NCBI RefSeq assembly: GCF_009296025.1
Contig: NZ_CP045178.1
Location: 1,054,001-1,118,000, forward strand
From: Streptomyces tsukubensis
GTDB taxonomy: Bacteria; Actinomycetota; Actinomycetes; Streptomycetales; Streptomycetaceae
Length of the DNA stretch: 64,000 bases
Direction of reading: 5' to 3'
The position numbers and the translations under genes were made by a program. Position 1 is the first letter of the stretch, and each line of letters opens with the position of its first letter. Below the pieces are notes generated by a model. That model was not told the origin of the DNA, ran no database searches, and saw only the letters and a list, made by a program, of their open reading frames with translations. Shown here piece by piece: positions 1 to 8,262 of the stretch.

Positions 1-512
1 GGGAAGCCGAGCCTGGCCGGGCCGCGCAGGAGGTGGCGCCCGTCGGTCTCGTCCGTCGGCACGGAGTTCGGCAGTTCCGCGGCGGGGCGGGACGGCAGGA
101 GGCCGAAGAGAAGCAGGTGCCCGTCGGAGGAGCTGAGGGCGTCGACGAGCCGTACATCGCGGCTCTCCGCGTCGATGCCCGTCTCCTCCCCGAGTTCGCG
201 GACGACGGCGCTCCGCCAGTCCTCACCGTGGTCGATGAAGCCTCCCGGCAGAGCCACCGAGCCTCGGGCCGGCTCGATGGCGCGGGTGATGACGACCAGG
301 CCTGTGCCCGCCGTGTCGTACACGGGCTGGAGGGCGACGGCGACGGGAAGCGGGTTGCCGTACGCGACGGCGCCGCAGACGGCACACGTACGCGGCCAGT
401 CGGTGACGCCTCCGTAGGGCGCTCCACAGCTCGAACAGTGGGAGCCTGGCACGGCTTCCGCACCCGTGCTGGCTTCGGGGGATTCGGCGGTTCGGTGGTG
501 AGTCCGGGACAC
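1..512 (-). CDS. Nudix hydrolase with N-terminal zinc ribbon (3' end cut by window edge)
   Basis: The reverse strand reads from a GTG at 512 to the window edge without a stop. About 25 residues in, two Cys-x2-Cys pairs (CSSC and CAVC) form a zinc ribbon like that of NADH-pyrophosphatase-type Nudix proteins. A complete Nudix box follows: GGFIDHGEDW, then RELGEETGI, which fits the GX5EX7REUXEEXGU pattern and supplies the metal-binding glutamates. The family hydrolyses a nucleoside diphosphate linked to another group; the substrate cannot be told here. An in-frame TAA lies 15 bases upstream of the GTG, so the start cannot be much earlier. No clear ribosome binding site is visible, so the message could be leaderless. 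Confidence 0.85.
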   Translation of the reverse strand, partial: MSRTHHRTAESPEASTGAEAVPGSHCSSCGAPYGGVTDWPRTCAVCGAVAYGNPLPVAVALQPVYDTAGTGLVVITRAIEPARGSVALPGGFIDHGEDWRSAVVRELGEETGIDAESRDVRLVDALSSSDGHLLLFGLLPSRPAAELPNSVPTDETDGRHLLRGPARLGF

Positions 513-749
513 GCGCGGACTTTATACGATGCCGACGCGGCGGTTGTGCGCACCTCCCCCCGTATCCGTACGCGCACCTCTTCCGCCTCCCCCACACACC
601 TCATCAGCGCCTCCGTACGCATCTCTCCCATATGCGTACGTACACCACACGCGCCTCTCCCGTATCCGTACGGGGCGGGGGTGGTGGATCTTCCGCCCTG
701 TGTGTGTTCGGCTGCCGAAGGAGGCGCACATCTGGTAGATGAAGGGCAC
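513..749. other. Divergent promoter region with a direct repeat spaced 100 bp
   Basis: This gap lies between the divergent Nudix and dipeptidase genes. The 14-mer CCCGTATCCGTACG occurs at 559-572 and again at 659-672, exactly 100 bp apart, and a related GCGTACGTAC lies near 635. The repeats could be regulatory sites, but nothing identifies the regulator. Confidence 0.4.
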
Positions 750-1610
750 ATGACACGTCTCTCCTCCGTTCTGCGTGGCCTGCCGATCGCCGCCGCCGCA
801 CTCCTCACCCTCACGGCCGCTTCCTCGACGGTGTCGGCCGCGCCGAGCGCGCTCACGGCGCCCGGCACCGCCTCGGCCTCCTCCACCCCGTCGGCGCGGG
901 AGCCGCGAGCCCCCGAGGAGTTCGTGGCGCTGCACGATGTGGCGCCCACGATCATCGAGGAGATGCGCTACTTCACCCCGCACGACTTCATGGGTGTGTC
1001 CGTCGACGGCTATCGGGAGCCGAGGTGCCTGGTCACCCGGCCGACCGCACTCGCGCTCCGCTCGGCGCAGCGCTCGCTGCGCCGCCAGGGCTACGCGCTG
1101 AAGGTCTACGACTGCTACCGGCCACAACGGGCCGTCGACCACTTCGTACGCTGGGCCAAGGACCTCGACGACCAGCGGATGAAGCCGGAGTTCTATCCCC
1201 GGGTCGACAAGACGCGGCTCTTCGACGACGGTTACATCGCGGAGAAGTCCGGGCACAGCCGTGGTTCCACCGTCGACCTGACACTGGTCGAACTGCCCGC
1301 GCGGCCGACCAGGCCCTATGTTCCCGGCGAGCCGTTGGCCCCCTGCTACGGGCCGCAGAAGCACCGTTTCCCTGACAACTCCATCGACATGGGCACCGGT
1401 TTCGACTGTTTCGACACGCTGGCACATACCGACGATCCGCGGATCACCGGCATCCGGCGGACCAACAGGGATCTGCTGAGGGACGCGCTCACCGCGGTGG
1501 GGTTCACCAATCTCCCGGAGGAGTGGTGGCACTTCACCCACACTCCCGAGCTGTTCCCCGACACCTACTTCGACTTCCCCGTCGCGCGCCGCTCGCTCAC
1601 TCGCCCCTGA
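750..1610 (+). CDS. Secreted VanX/DdpX-like D-alanyl-D-alanine dipeptidase (M15 family)
   Basis: The 286-residue product begins with a Sec signal peptide: basic MTRLSSVLRG, a hydrophobic core to about residue 25, then an Ala-rich cleavage region. The mature part has the M15D zinc site. SGHSRGSTVDL gives ligands His169 and Asp176; EEWWHF gives catalytic Glu258 and ligand His261. Arg124 in DCYRPQRA matches the VanX active-site arginine. Such enzymes cleave D-Ala-D-Ala or wall dipeptides, here outside the membrane. No vanHA or vanRS genes are nearby, so wall recycling is likelier than glycopeptide resistance. The reading frame is open far upstream, but the signal peptide fixes the start at ATG 750. 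Confidence 0.88.
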   Translation: MTRLSSVLRGLPIAAAALLTLTAASSTVSAAPSALTAPGTASASSTPSAREPRAPEEFVALHDVAPTIIEEMRYFTPHDFMGVSVDGYREPRCLVTRPTALALRSAQRSLRRQGYALKVYDCYRPQRAVDHFVRWAKDLDDQRMKPEFYPRVDKTRLFDDGYIAEKSGHSRGSTVDLTLVELPARPTRPYVPGEPLAPCYGPQKHRFPDNSIDMGTGFDCFDTLAHTDDPRITGIRRTNRDLLRDALTAVGFTNLPEEWWHFTHTPELFPDTYFDFPVARRSLTRP

Positions 1611-1654
1611 CCGGGCCGGGTCATGGCCCGCGCGCAGGCGTTACCGTGCGGGCC

Positions 1655-1999
1655 ATGGAGCGGACTTTCAAGAGCTACGAGGAATTCTGGCCCTACTACG
1701 TCGCGATGCACTCCAGGGCGGCGACCCGGTGGGTGCACCTCGCGGGCACGCTCACCGGTCTCGCGGTGAGCGCCTACGGTCTGGCGCGCGGACGCGGGCG
1801 GTACGCGGCGGCGCTGCCGCTCATCGGCTACGGGACGGCGTGGCCCGCGCACTTCCTGATCGAGGGGAACAATCCCGCGACCTTCGGCCACCCGGCGTGG
1901 TCGCTGCGGGGTGACGCGCGGATGATCCGGATGATGCTGGCCGGCCGGGACAACGAGCTGGCGAGGACCGCGGCCACCTGGCTCGCCGAGAACACCTGA
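1655..1999 (+). CDS. DUF962/Mpo1-like small membrane protein
   Basis: This 114-residue protein reads MERTFKSYEEFWPYYVAMHS, followed by two hydrophobic segments (about residues 28-42 and 50-65). It ends with FLIEGNNPATFGHPAWSL, the typical signature of the DUF962 (yeast YGL010w/Mpo1) family. Family members sit in the membrane; yeast Mpo1 is a dioxygenase of fatty-acid alpha-oxidation, but bacterial functions are mostly unproven. The ATG at 1655 fits the family N-terminus. It lies 44 bp after the dipeptidase gene on the same strand and may be co-transcribed. It faces the conservon across a 163-bp convergent gap. Confidence 0.8.
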   Translation: MERTFKSYEEFWPYYVAMHSRAATRWVHLAGTLTGLAVSAYGLARGRGRYAAALPLIGYGTAWPAHFLIEGNNPATFGHPAWSLRGDARMIRMMLAGRDNELARTAATWLAENT

Positions 2000-2162
2000 G
2001 CACGGAGAAGTTCACGACGCGCGTGTGGCGTGCGACGCGCCCGCGCCGTCGAGGGCCTGCCGTGCGACGCCGTGCGGGTCCGTGTCCATCCGTGCCGGCC
2101 TTCGGGCGCGGGCGGCCACGACCACCGCGCCCGACAGCCTCTCAAATCCCGGCTCCCCGCTC

Positions 2163-2768
2163 TCAGGGCAGGGCGGGTTCGCGGGCGGCCTTCGCGATGG
2201 CCCTGGCGTGTTCGACGACCTCGATCAGCACTTCCTTCGCGGAGGGGCGTTCCCGCGCGTCGCACAGCAGGACCGGCACCTCCGGGTCGAGGTCGAGCGC
2301 CTGGCGTACCGTTTCCGCGGGATAGCGCGCCGCGTCCGCGAAGCAGTTGACCGCGACGACGAACGGGATGGAGCGGCGCTCGAAGTAGTCGACGGCGGCG
2401 AAGCTCTCCTCAAGCCTGCGGGTGTCCGCGAGCACGACGGCGCCGAGGGCACCCTGGGCCAGTTCGTCCCAGAGGAACCAGAAGCGTTCCTGGCCTGGGG
2501 TGCCGAAGAGGTAGAGCACCAGGTCGTCGCGGAGGGTGATACGGCCGAAGTCCATGGCGACCGTGGTGGTGCGTTTGCCCTCGACGCCGCTGACGTCGTC
2601 CACCGGGCTGCCCACCTCGGTGAGGGACTCCTCGGTGCGCAGTGGCCTGATCTCGCTGACGGCTCCGACGAGGGTCGTCTTGCCCACGCCGAAACCGCCG
2701 GCCACTAAAATCTTGAGCGTGACCGGTTCGACGGGGGCCTTGTCACGCTGGGAGCGCCCGAAGATCAT
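2163..2768 (-). CDS. cvnD: Conservon GTPase-like ATP/GTP-binding protein CvnD
   Basis: The product has 201 residues. The P-loop is GGFGVGKTT (residues 24-32), and a Ras-like switch motif, GTPGQERFWF, lies near residue 75. This pattern is typical of the small G proteins at the end of Streptomyces conservons, which form a membrane-associated module with CvnA, B and C that resembles eukaryotic GPCR signalling. The ATG at 2768 gives the usual MIFGRS start. There is a 121-bp gap after cvnC, wider than the usual near-overlap. Leu21, directly before the P-loop, is encoded by TTA (2706-2708), so translation should depend on the bldA tRNA. Confidence 0.93.
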   Translation of the reverse strand: MIFGRSQRDKAPVEPVTLKILVAGGFGVGKTTLVGAVSEIRPLRTEESLTEVGSPVDDVSGVEGKRTTTVAMDFGRITLRDDLVLYLFGTPGQERFWFLWDELAQGALGAVVLADTRRLEESFAAVDYFERRSIPFVVAVNCFADAARYPAETVRQALDLDPEVPVLLCDARERPSAKEVLIEVVEHARAIAKAAREPALP

Positions 2769-2889
2769 GTGGTCTCTTCTCCTGCCTCGCTGTCGCGAGT
2801 TGCCGCGCGTTCGTTCGGTAAGCCGGTGCGGGAGCGCAACGGGTGGCTGAGCGGGAGGGCGTGCCTGCGGCCTGCGTGCGCGAAGCGGT

Positions 2890-3285
2890 TCACAGCGCCC
2901 GCAGACCGCTGATGACATCCCGCAGGATGTCCTCGTCGGGGAGTTCCGCGGGCGGTACGGGACGGGTCACCCGTACGAGGTCCTCCTCGACGAGGTCACC
3001 GATGAGCACCCGTACCACTCCCACGGGCAGATCTAGCTCCGCCGCCAGTTCCGCGACCGACTGCGGAGCGTCCCTGCAGAGGCCGACGATGTCCACATGC
3101 TCGGGTGACAGCGTCCTGTCGGCCTCGGGATCACCGGCGTGCGGCTGCGCGGCCACCACCGCGATCAGGTCGAGTCGGTGCTGGCCCACGCTGCTCGTAC
3201 GGCCGCGGGTCATCGCGTAGGGGCGTACGACAGGGCCCGCGTCGCCGTCGAACCAGTGCGGGGTCTCCTGACCGGCTTCGCTCAT
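2890..3285 (-). CDS. cvnC: Conservon DUF742 protein CvnC
   Basis: This 131-residue protein starts MSEAGQETPHWFDGDAGPVV. It carries the DUF742 winged-helix-like region (HVDIVGLCRDAPQSVAELAA, then LPVGVVRVLIGDLVEEDLV), and ends ILRDVISGLRAL. DUF742 proteins are the third component of conservons. The gene begins 9 bp after the cvnB stop, as expected for one operon. Its role is inferred from family and position; it probably links the kinase/roadblock proteins to the G protein CvnD. Confidence 0.93.
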   Translation of the reverse strand: MSEAGQETPHWFDGDAGPVVRPYAMTRGRTSSVGQHRLDLIAVVAAQPHAGDPEADRTLSPEHVDIVGLCRDAPQSVAELAAELDLPVGVVRVLIGDLVEEDLVRVTRPVPPAELPDEDILRDVISGLRAL

Positions 3286-3294
3286 ACCCTCCCT

Positions 3295-3738
3295 CTACCC
3301 CCCTGCGGCCACATCGGCGCGCGGCGCGGCGCCCAAATGTGCGCCGACCCGTTTGACCAGCAGTGTCATCTCGTAAGCCACCTGCCCCACATCCGAGTCG
3401 GAGCCCGCGAGGACGGCGAGGCAACTGCCGTCCCCCGCCGCGGAGACGAAGAGGAACGCGTCGTCGAGCTCCACCATGGTCTGGCGGACGCGGCCCGCGT
3501 CGAAGTGCCTGCCGACGCCCTTGGCCAGGCTGTGGAATCCGGAGGCGACCGCGGCCAGATGCTCGCTGTCCTCCCTGCTGAGGTCCTGGGAGACCCCGGT
3601 GGGCAGACCGTCACCCGAGAGGATGAGCGCCTTACGGATGCTGGCGACGCGGTCCACGAGGTCGTCGAGGAGCCAGTTGAGGTCGCCGGAGCCCTTCGAG
3701 GGGCTTGCGGCGGTGGATGCGGCCTTCGGTGCGGTCAT
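3295..3738 (-). CDS. cvnB: Conservon roadblock/LC7 protein CvnB
   Basis: This 147-residue protein has a single roadblock/LC7 domain: LNWLLDDLVDRVASIRKALI, SGDGLPTGVS and AFLFVSAAGDGSCLAVLAG. MglB-like roadblock proteins act as regulators of small GTPases, which suits a partnership with CvnD. The start overlaps the cvnA stop by 4 bp (ATGA), giving translational coupling. The gene is the second of the cvnABCD operon. Confidence 0.94.
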   Translation of the reverse strand: MTAPKAASTAASPSKGSGDLNWLLDDLVDRVASIRKALILSGDGLPTGVSQDLSREDSEHLAAVASGFHSLAKGVGRHFDAGRVRQTMVELDDAFLFVSAAGDGSCLAVLAGSDSDVGQVAYEMTLLVKRVGAHLGAAPRADVAAGG

Positions 3739-6599
3739 CGACCGTCCCTTTCCGATGTCGTTCGTTGCGCTGTGCTGTCGGGATGTACGTCGTCCTGGTG
3801 CGGGGCTTCGCGGTGTCCGCCCCGCCGGGGCCCGCCGTCGTCCGCACGTCGGTCGACGGGGGCACGGTGGTCATTGTCCTGCGGGGTGGCGGCCGTTGCC
3901 TCCTGGTCGTTCTCCGCACGCCCCCGCTGCCAGCCACGCTGGAGCGACGCCATGCGGCTGCGTACCTCTTCGGCGTCGCGGTCGTCCATGTGGACGTTAC
4001 CGCTCCGGTCGGGTTCTCGTTCCGCCCTTTGTCCTGGGCCGTCCCGCAACTGCCGCGCGAGACTGGCCTGGCGGACCCGCTGGGGCAGCCCTCCCGCGGG
4101 GGCGGGGGTGAGGGGGCCGGTCACCCGGGCCGAACCGTTTTCGGTGCCGGGTCCTGACTCCGCTGCCGGTACGGCGGAGTCCGCCGCGCGGCGGGGGGCG
4201 GGGCCTTCGGACCGGCGGGGCGCGGGGCCTTCGGCCGGCGAGGTGTGGGACGGGGAGGGGCCGGGGCGTGGCCCCGCCCCTGGCACCCGGCGTCCGTGCG
4301 AGCTGATGAGAGTGGGGGTCCCGCGCCTGGGCAGCGGGGCGTGGCCCGTCGCACCCGGGGTCTCGCCCGGCCTGGCCCGGTCCTTGGGGCTCTCGCGTTC
4401 GTCCCTGGCGTGCTGGTGCTCACCGGGGCCGCCCGCGAGAGGCCTGCGGGGGCGGAACAGTCCGCCGCGTTCGCTGTCCTCGTCGCCGAGCGCTCCGGGG
4501 AAGTCGTCCATGTCTGAGGTATCGAGCGGAGTGTCGAACCGGCCCGCGCCCTCCGCTTCTCCCGCCCCCTCCAGGACGGAGGCGGGCAGGCCGGGCAGCG
4601 GGGATTCGGCGAGTCGTGCGATGGCCGAGCCCCTCGCGCGCTCCGACCCGGCGGGCCACGCGTCCCGCGCCATCGATCCGAGGGGCAGCCCGGCTCCGTC
4701 GGTGTCGGGCGCGTCGGTCAGCAGGGAGTCGGGGATGAACACGATCGCGGTGGTGCCGCCGTAGGGGGACTGCTGGAGGGAGACCCGCACGTTCTGGCGC
4801 TGGGCGAGTCTGCTGACCACGAAGAGTCCGAGCCTGTCGGTGTCGGAGAGTTCGAACTCGGGTGTCTCCGCGAGCCGCAGGTTGGCGTCGAGCAGGGCCT
4901 CGGGGGCCATGCCGAGGCCCCGGTCGTGTATCTCCAGGGTGAAGCCGTTGGCGACCTGTTCGCCGACCACCTGTACGGCGGTGTGCGGGGGTGAGAACAC
5001 CGTCGCGTTCTCCAGGAGTTCCGCGGCGAGATGGGTGAGGTCGGCCACCGCGGGGCCGGTGACGGCGAGCCTGGGCAGCCTGCGGACCTCGACGCGCTCG
5101 TAGTCCTCGACCTCGGAGACCGCGGCGCGTACGACGTCCATGAGCTGGACCGGTTTGCGCCACTGCCGGGAGGCGGCGGCGCCGGAGAGGATCACCAGGC
5201 CCTCGGCGTGCCTGCGCATCCGGGTCGTCAGGTGGTCGAGCCGGAAGAGGTCGGCGAGTTCGTCGGTGTCCTCGGTCCTGCGTTCCATGGCGTCGAGCAG
5301 GGTGAGCTGCTTGTGCAGGAGTACCTGGCTGCGGCGGGCGAGGTTGACGAAGACCTCGGAGACTCCGCGCCGCAGCTCCGACTGGCGTACGGCCGCCTCG
5401 ACCGCGGCGTGCTGGAGCGTGTTGAGTGCCTGGCCGACCTGGCCGATCTCGTCCTTCTCGTATTCGAGGCGCGGCGCCTCCGTGTCGACGTCGACCGTCT
5501 CGCCCGCCGCGAGTCTGCGCAGCACACCAGGCAGCCGTACCCCGGACGCCTCGTGCGCCTGCTGACGCAGCCGGGAGAGGTCGTGGATGAGGCTGCGGCC
5601 GATGCGCACGGAGAGGTAGAGCGAGAAGAGCAGGGCGAGGAAGCCGAGAGCCCCGGTGAGGGTGGCGCGCAGGATGACCCCTGTGGCGTACGGGTTCACC
5701 TCGTCGCGGTAGCGCTGGTCGGCCTCCGCGTCGCGTTCCGAGAGCCCCTTCAGTACGGAGTTGGCGGAGTCGGTCCAGTACTTGGCACCGACGGCGCTCG
5801 GTCCGCTGGGCTCGGACTGGCTCACGGCGTACTCGGCGGAGCGCAGCGGCGACGTCTGGGCGCCCTTCCAGTAGTTCTGATAGCGGTCCCGTTCCTGGGC
5901 CGGCATGAGGGCCCAGTTGGACTCGTAGAGCAGGTCGCGCTGGACGGTGAGGTCGGACACCTGCTGGATCTCGTCCTCGCTGATCCTGCGCGCCACCAGT
6001 GCGGAACCGACCAGAGCGTCCTCGCGGGAGAGGAACTCACGGGCGCGGGCCAGTCCGACGACGGTACGGCCCCGCTTGTCCAGCTCCACGTCCTTGAGGG
6101 CGCGCAGGTCACTGAGGAAGGTGAAGCACGGGTCCACGAGCTTGTTGTAGAGATCGAGGGCGAAGACCCGGGTGACGCTGCCCTCCTCGACAGCACTGCG
6201 CAGTGAACCGATGCCTTCGAACGCTTCGGTGACCGCGTCGACGCGGTTCCTCGAAGGGGCACTCATACGGTCACGGACGTCCTTGTCGGCGGCGTTGCGC
6301 TCGACCCGCGCGATCCCCTCGTCGGTGGCGGTACGGCTGCGGCGCAGCGCGGCGAGGGCGTCTGAGGCGCGGGGGTCTGCCAGATAGACGAGGGTGCTTC
6401 TGCGCTCCTGCTGGAGGAGGCCTGTGACGTCCTCCACCGGGGTGCCTATCTTGTCCAGGACCTCGGTGACGCCGAATACCTGGTATGCCTCCCTGCCGGT
6501 GATCACCGTGGCGAAGACCCAGATGGCCGAGAGGGAGAGGAGGGGGACGAGGAGCAGCGCCACGATCTTCCGGCGGATGGACTTCCCGCGAAAGCGCAT
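3735..6599 (-). CDS. cvnA: Conservon sensor kinase CvnA (nitrate-sensor-like domain, HAMP, HATPase)
   Basis: The 954-residue protein has a membrane segment at about residues 12-32 and an extracellular helical region to about 300 resembling NIT nitrate/nitrite-sensing domains. A second membrane segment lies near 310-335, then a HAMP linker. The LDHLTTRMRRHAEGL helix fills the dimerisation/phosphoacceptor position. An ATPase domain with N-box ELLENATVFSPP and G1 box DRGLGM follows. The last 300 residues are Pro/Gly/Arg-rich and look disordered. It is first in the operon and is read through into cvnB by a 4-bp overlap. No response regulator gene follows, as is usual for conservons. Confidence 0.93.
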   Translation of the reverse strand: MRFRGKSIRRKIVALLLVPLLSLSAIWVFATVITGREAYQVFGVTEVLDKIGTPVEDVTGLLQQERRSTLVYLADPRASDALAALRRSRTATDEGIARVERNAADKDVRDRMSAPSRNRVDAVTEAFEGIGSLRSAVEEGSVTRVFALDLYNKLVDPCFTFLSDLRALKDVELDKRGRTVVGLARAREFLSREDALVGSALVARRISEDEIQQVSDLTVQRDLLYESNWALMPAQERDRYQNYWKGAQTSPLRSAEYAVSQSEPSGPSAVGAKYWTDSANSVLKGLSERDAEADQRYRDEVNPYATGVILRATLTGALGFLALLFSLYLSVRIGRSLIHDLSRLRQQAHEASGVRLPGVLRRLAAGETVDVDTEAPRLEYEKDEIGQVGQALNTLQHAAVEAAVRQSELRRGVSEVFVNLARRSQVLLHKQLTLLDAMERRTEDTDELADLFRLDHLTTRMRRHAEGLVILSGAAASRQWRKPVQLMDVVRAAVSEVEDYERVEVRRLPRLAVTGPAVADLTHLAAELLENATVFSPPHTAVQVVGEQVANGFTLEIHDRGLGMAPEALLDANLRLAETPEFELSDTDRLGLFVVSRLAQRQNVRVSLQQSPYGGTTAIVFIPDSLLTDAPDTDGAGLPLGSMARDAWPAGSERARGSAIARLAESPLPGLPASVLEGAGEAEGAGRFDTPLDTSDMDDFPGALGDEDSERGGLFRPRRPLAGGPGEHQHARDERESPKDRARPGETPGATGHAPLPRRGTPTLISSHGRRVPGAGPRPGPSPSHTSPAEGPAPRRSEGPAPRRAADSAVPAAESGPGTENGSARVTGPLTPAPAGGLPQRVRQASLARQLRDGPGQRAEREPDRSGNVHMDDRDAEEVRSRMASLQRGWQRGRAENDQEATAATPQDNDHRAPVDRRADDGGPRRGGHREAPHQDDVHPDSTAQRTTSERDGR

Positions 6600-7190
6600 G
6601 GTCTCCCCCAGATCGATCCCACTTAGACCCCGCGCGGACGGGGGCGCACACGTTCCTCATAAACGGCGCGAGCTTACTACCGTCCCAGTGACAACTCGAA
6701 GGAATGTCCGGATACTTTTCGGCCGATCTCGGCAAACCTGAGTGGGCGTATTCATCAGTTGTCCCGCCATGGCAGGAGATGAGTGGGGCGTGCCAGGCGA
6801 ACATGCACGCCGGGGCGTGCGCCGTGCGAAACGGCGGGTGATCTTTTCCCGGCCACTGGCCGCCGTCGCGTCCTGTGCCTTCCCCGGCCTGCCCCACCTG
6901 CGCGCTTGTCCGCGCACCCGGGCTGGGACGGATCTGACAAAGGTGGGCACAACGCGGCGCGGTGGGAATCTTCGGACCGCGCTGTTCGTCCAGTAGTACG
7001 AGAGCCGGTACGGGCGGCGGTACAGAAGCCGGGCACGGGCGGCGCGTCGGGGGAGGCGGATCCGCGTCCCCCGCCGGTCCGCGGACGAACGGCTTGCGTA
7101 AAGCTTTGTGGGGCGGGCAGCCAATCAAGGAGTCGATCTGACTTCGCCGGAGGCGGCCGGCCTGCGAGGCGGTGGGGAGTTGACGGGTTG
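6600..7190. other. 591-bp divergent intergenic region
   Basis: The region separates cvnA (leftward) from a membrane-protein gene (rightward). The cvnA-proximal 170 bp is clearly less GC-rich than its surroundings and probably holds the conservon promoter; a GGGGGA ribosome site lies just before the cvnA ATG. No open frame here looks like a protein, and no clear -35/-10 pair can be assigned. Confidence 0.5.
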
Positions 7191-8150
7191 ATGGGCACAG
7201 CAGAACTCGACGGGGGACCCGCGAGCACGTCCGTCGCGGGACCGGGTTCCGCGGCAGGAGCGCGGGGCGTGTACCGCTCCGGGCCCGAGCGCACGGAGCG
7301 GCGGCCTGCCGGACAGGACCCGGGCGGGCGACCGGTGGGGGCGGAGGGGGACGAGGAGTACGACACGCCTCTTCCGCTGTACGGCCTCGGCGAGTCCGGG
7401 GGCGAGGAGACGGAACGCGAGGAGACGGGTATCGAGGCGGCACGGGTCGACGAGGTGGGGGTCGACGAGGCGCGGGACGGCGAGGCGAGGGGCGAAGCGG
7501 TCGGCGACGGAGCGGGTGGCACCGGCGCGCGTGGCGGGACGGCCGGGCGCGGGCCCGGCGGTCGGACGCCGGACGGGCGTAGGCCGGAGTCAGGTCGGTC
7601 CTGGCACGCGACCGGGCACGCCTCTTCGGCCGGTGCCGGGCCGCAGGGGGCGTACGCGGCGCGGGAGACGTACGGGGCGCGGGAGACGTACGGGGCGCAG
7701 GGCTCCGGAGCACGCGAGGGACGGAGTCCCGGGGCGCGCACACCACGTGATCCGCTCTGGGTCGAGGAGCCCGCCGTACGGCCGCGTATGCCTGACCCCG
7801 TCCGTACATCGGCGGTACGTGCGGTGATCATCGTGTCGGTGACGCTGATTCAGGCGATGACGGCGTTCCTCAGCACGCTCGCCGGCTCCTGGCTGGCCTT
7901 TCCCATGGTCATCAGCAGCGTGGCCAGTACGGTCCTCGCGACCTGGGCGGTGCTCGACGTGTGGGTGACCCGCCAGGTCTGGCGCCAGCGTTACGGCGTG
8001 CTCTCCCAACCGGGCAGTACGGCCCGTCAGTTGCGCAAGGAGCGGCGACGGGCTCGGAGGGCGGCGCGCGCCTCGTCCCGCGCCCGGCCAGAGAGGGGCG
8101 GCGGCCCCATATCCGCCGGCGGCGCGAGGCGCCGTTTCTCGCACTCGTGA
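7191..8150 (+). CDS. Streptomyces membrane protein with long disordered N-terminal tail
   Basis: The product has 319 residues. The first 205 or so are low-complexity (Gly, Glu, Ala, Arg), including short Tyr repeats such as YAARETYGARETYGAQ. Two membrane segments follow, about residues 210-230 (AVIIVSVTLIQAMTAFLSTL) and 235-257 (WLAFPMVISSVASTVLATWA), then a basic tail. I do not recognise the function. The start at ATG 7191 is plausible, but the frame is open upstream. The gene is divergent from the conservon. A run of 21-bp tandem repeats begins inside its last codons. Confidence 0.6.
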   Translation: MGTAELDGGPASTSVAGPGSAAGARGVYRSGPERTERRPAGQDPGGRPVGAEGDEEYDTPLPLYGLGESGGEETEREETGIEAARVDEVGVDEARDGEARGEAVGDGAGGTGARGGTAGRGPGGRTPDGRRPESGRSWHATGHASSAGAGPQGAYAARETYGARETYGAQGSGAREGRSPGARTPRDPLWVEEPAVRPRMPDPVRTSAVRAVIIVSVTLIQAMTAFLSTLAGSWLAFPMVISSVASTVLATWAVLDVWVTRQVWRQRYGVLSQPGSTARQLRKERRRARRAARASSRARPERGGGPISAGGARRRFSHS

Positions 8151-8244
8151 CAGGGGGCCGCGCACTCATGACAGGGGGCCGCGGACTCGTGGCGAGGACC
8201 GCCGGCCTGTGACAAGGGTCGTGGACTCGTGACAAGGGCCGCGG
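8143..8244. repeat. Imperfect 21-bp tandem repeat, about 5 units
   Basis: Units based on ACTCGTGACAGGGGGCCGCG start at 8143, 8164, 8185, about 8206 and 8225. The array begins in the last codons of the upstream membrane-protein gene and runs to within 20 bp of the reductase stop codon. The units drift in sequence, as expected of an old minisatellite. Confidence 0.8.
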
Positions 8245-8262
8245 GGCGGGTGTCCCCGTGTG

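Noticed and set aside
750-1610. Vancomycin-resistance locus based on the VanX-like enzyme
   Set aside because: No vanH, vanA or vanRS genes adjoin it, and the protein is secreted, whereas resistance VanX is cytosolic.
6742-6996. 84-residue open frame upstream of the membrane protein gene
   Set aside because: No ribosome site, no recognisable residue pattern, and it lies in the likely divergent promoter region.
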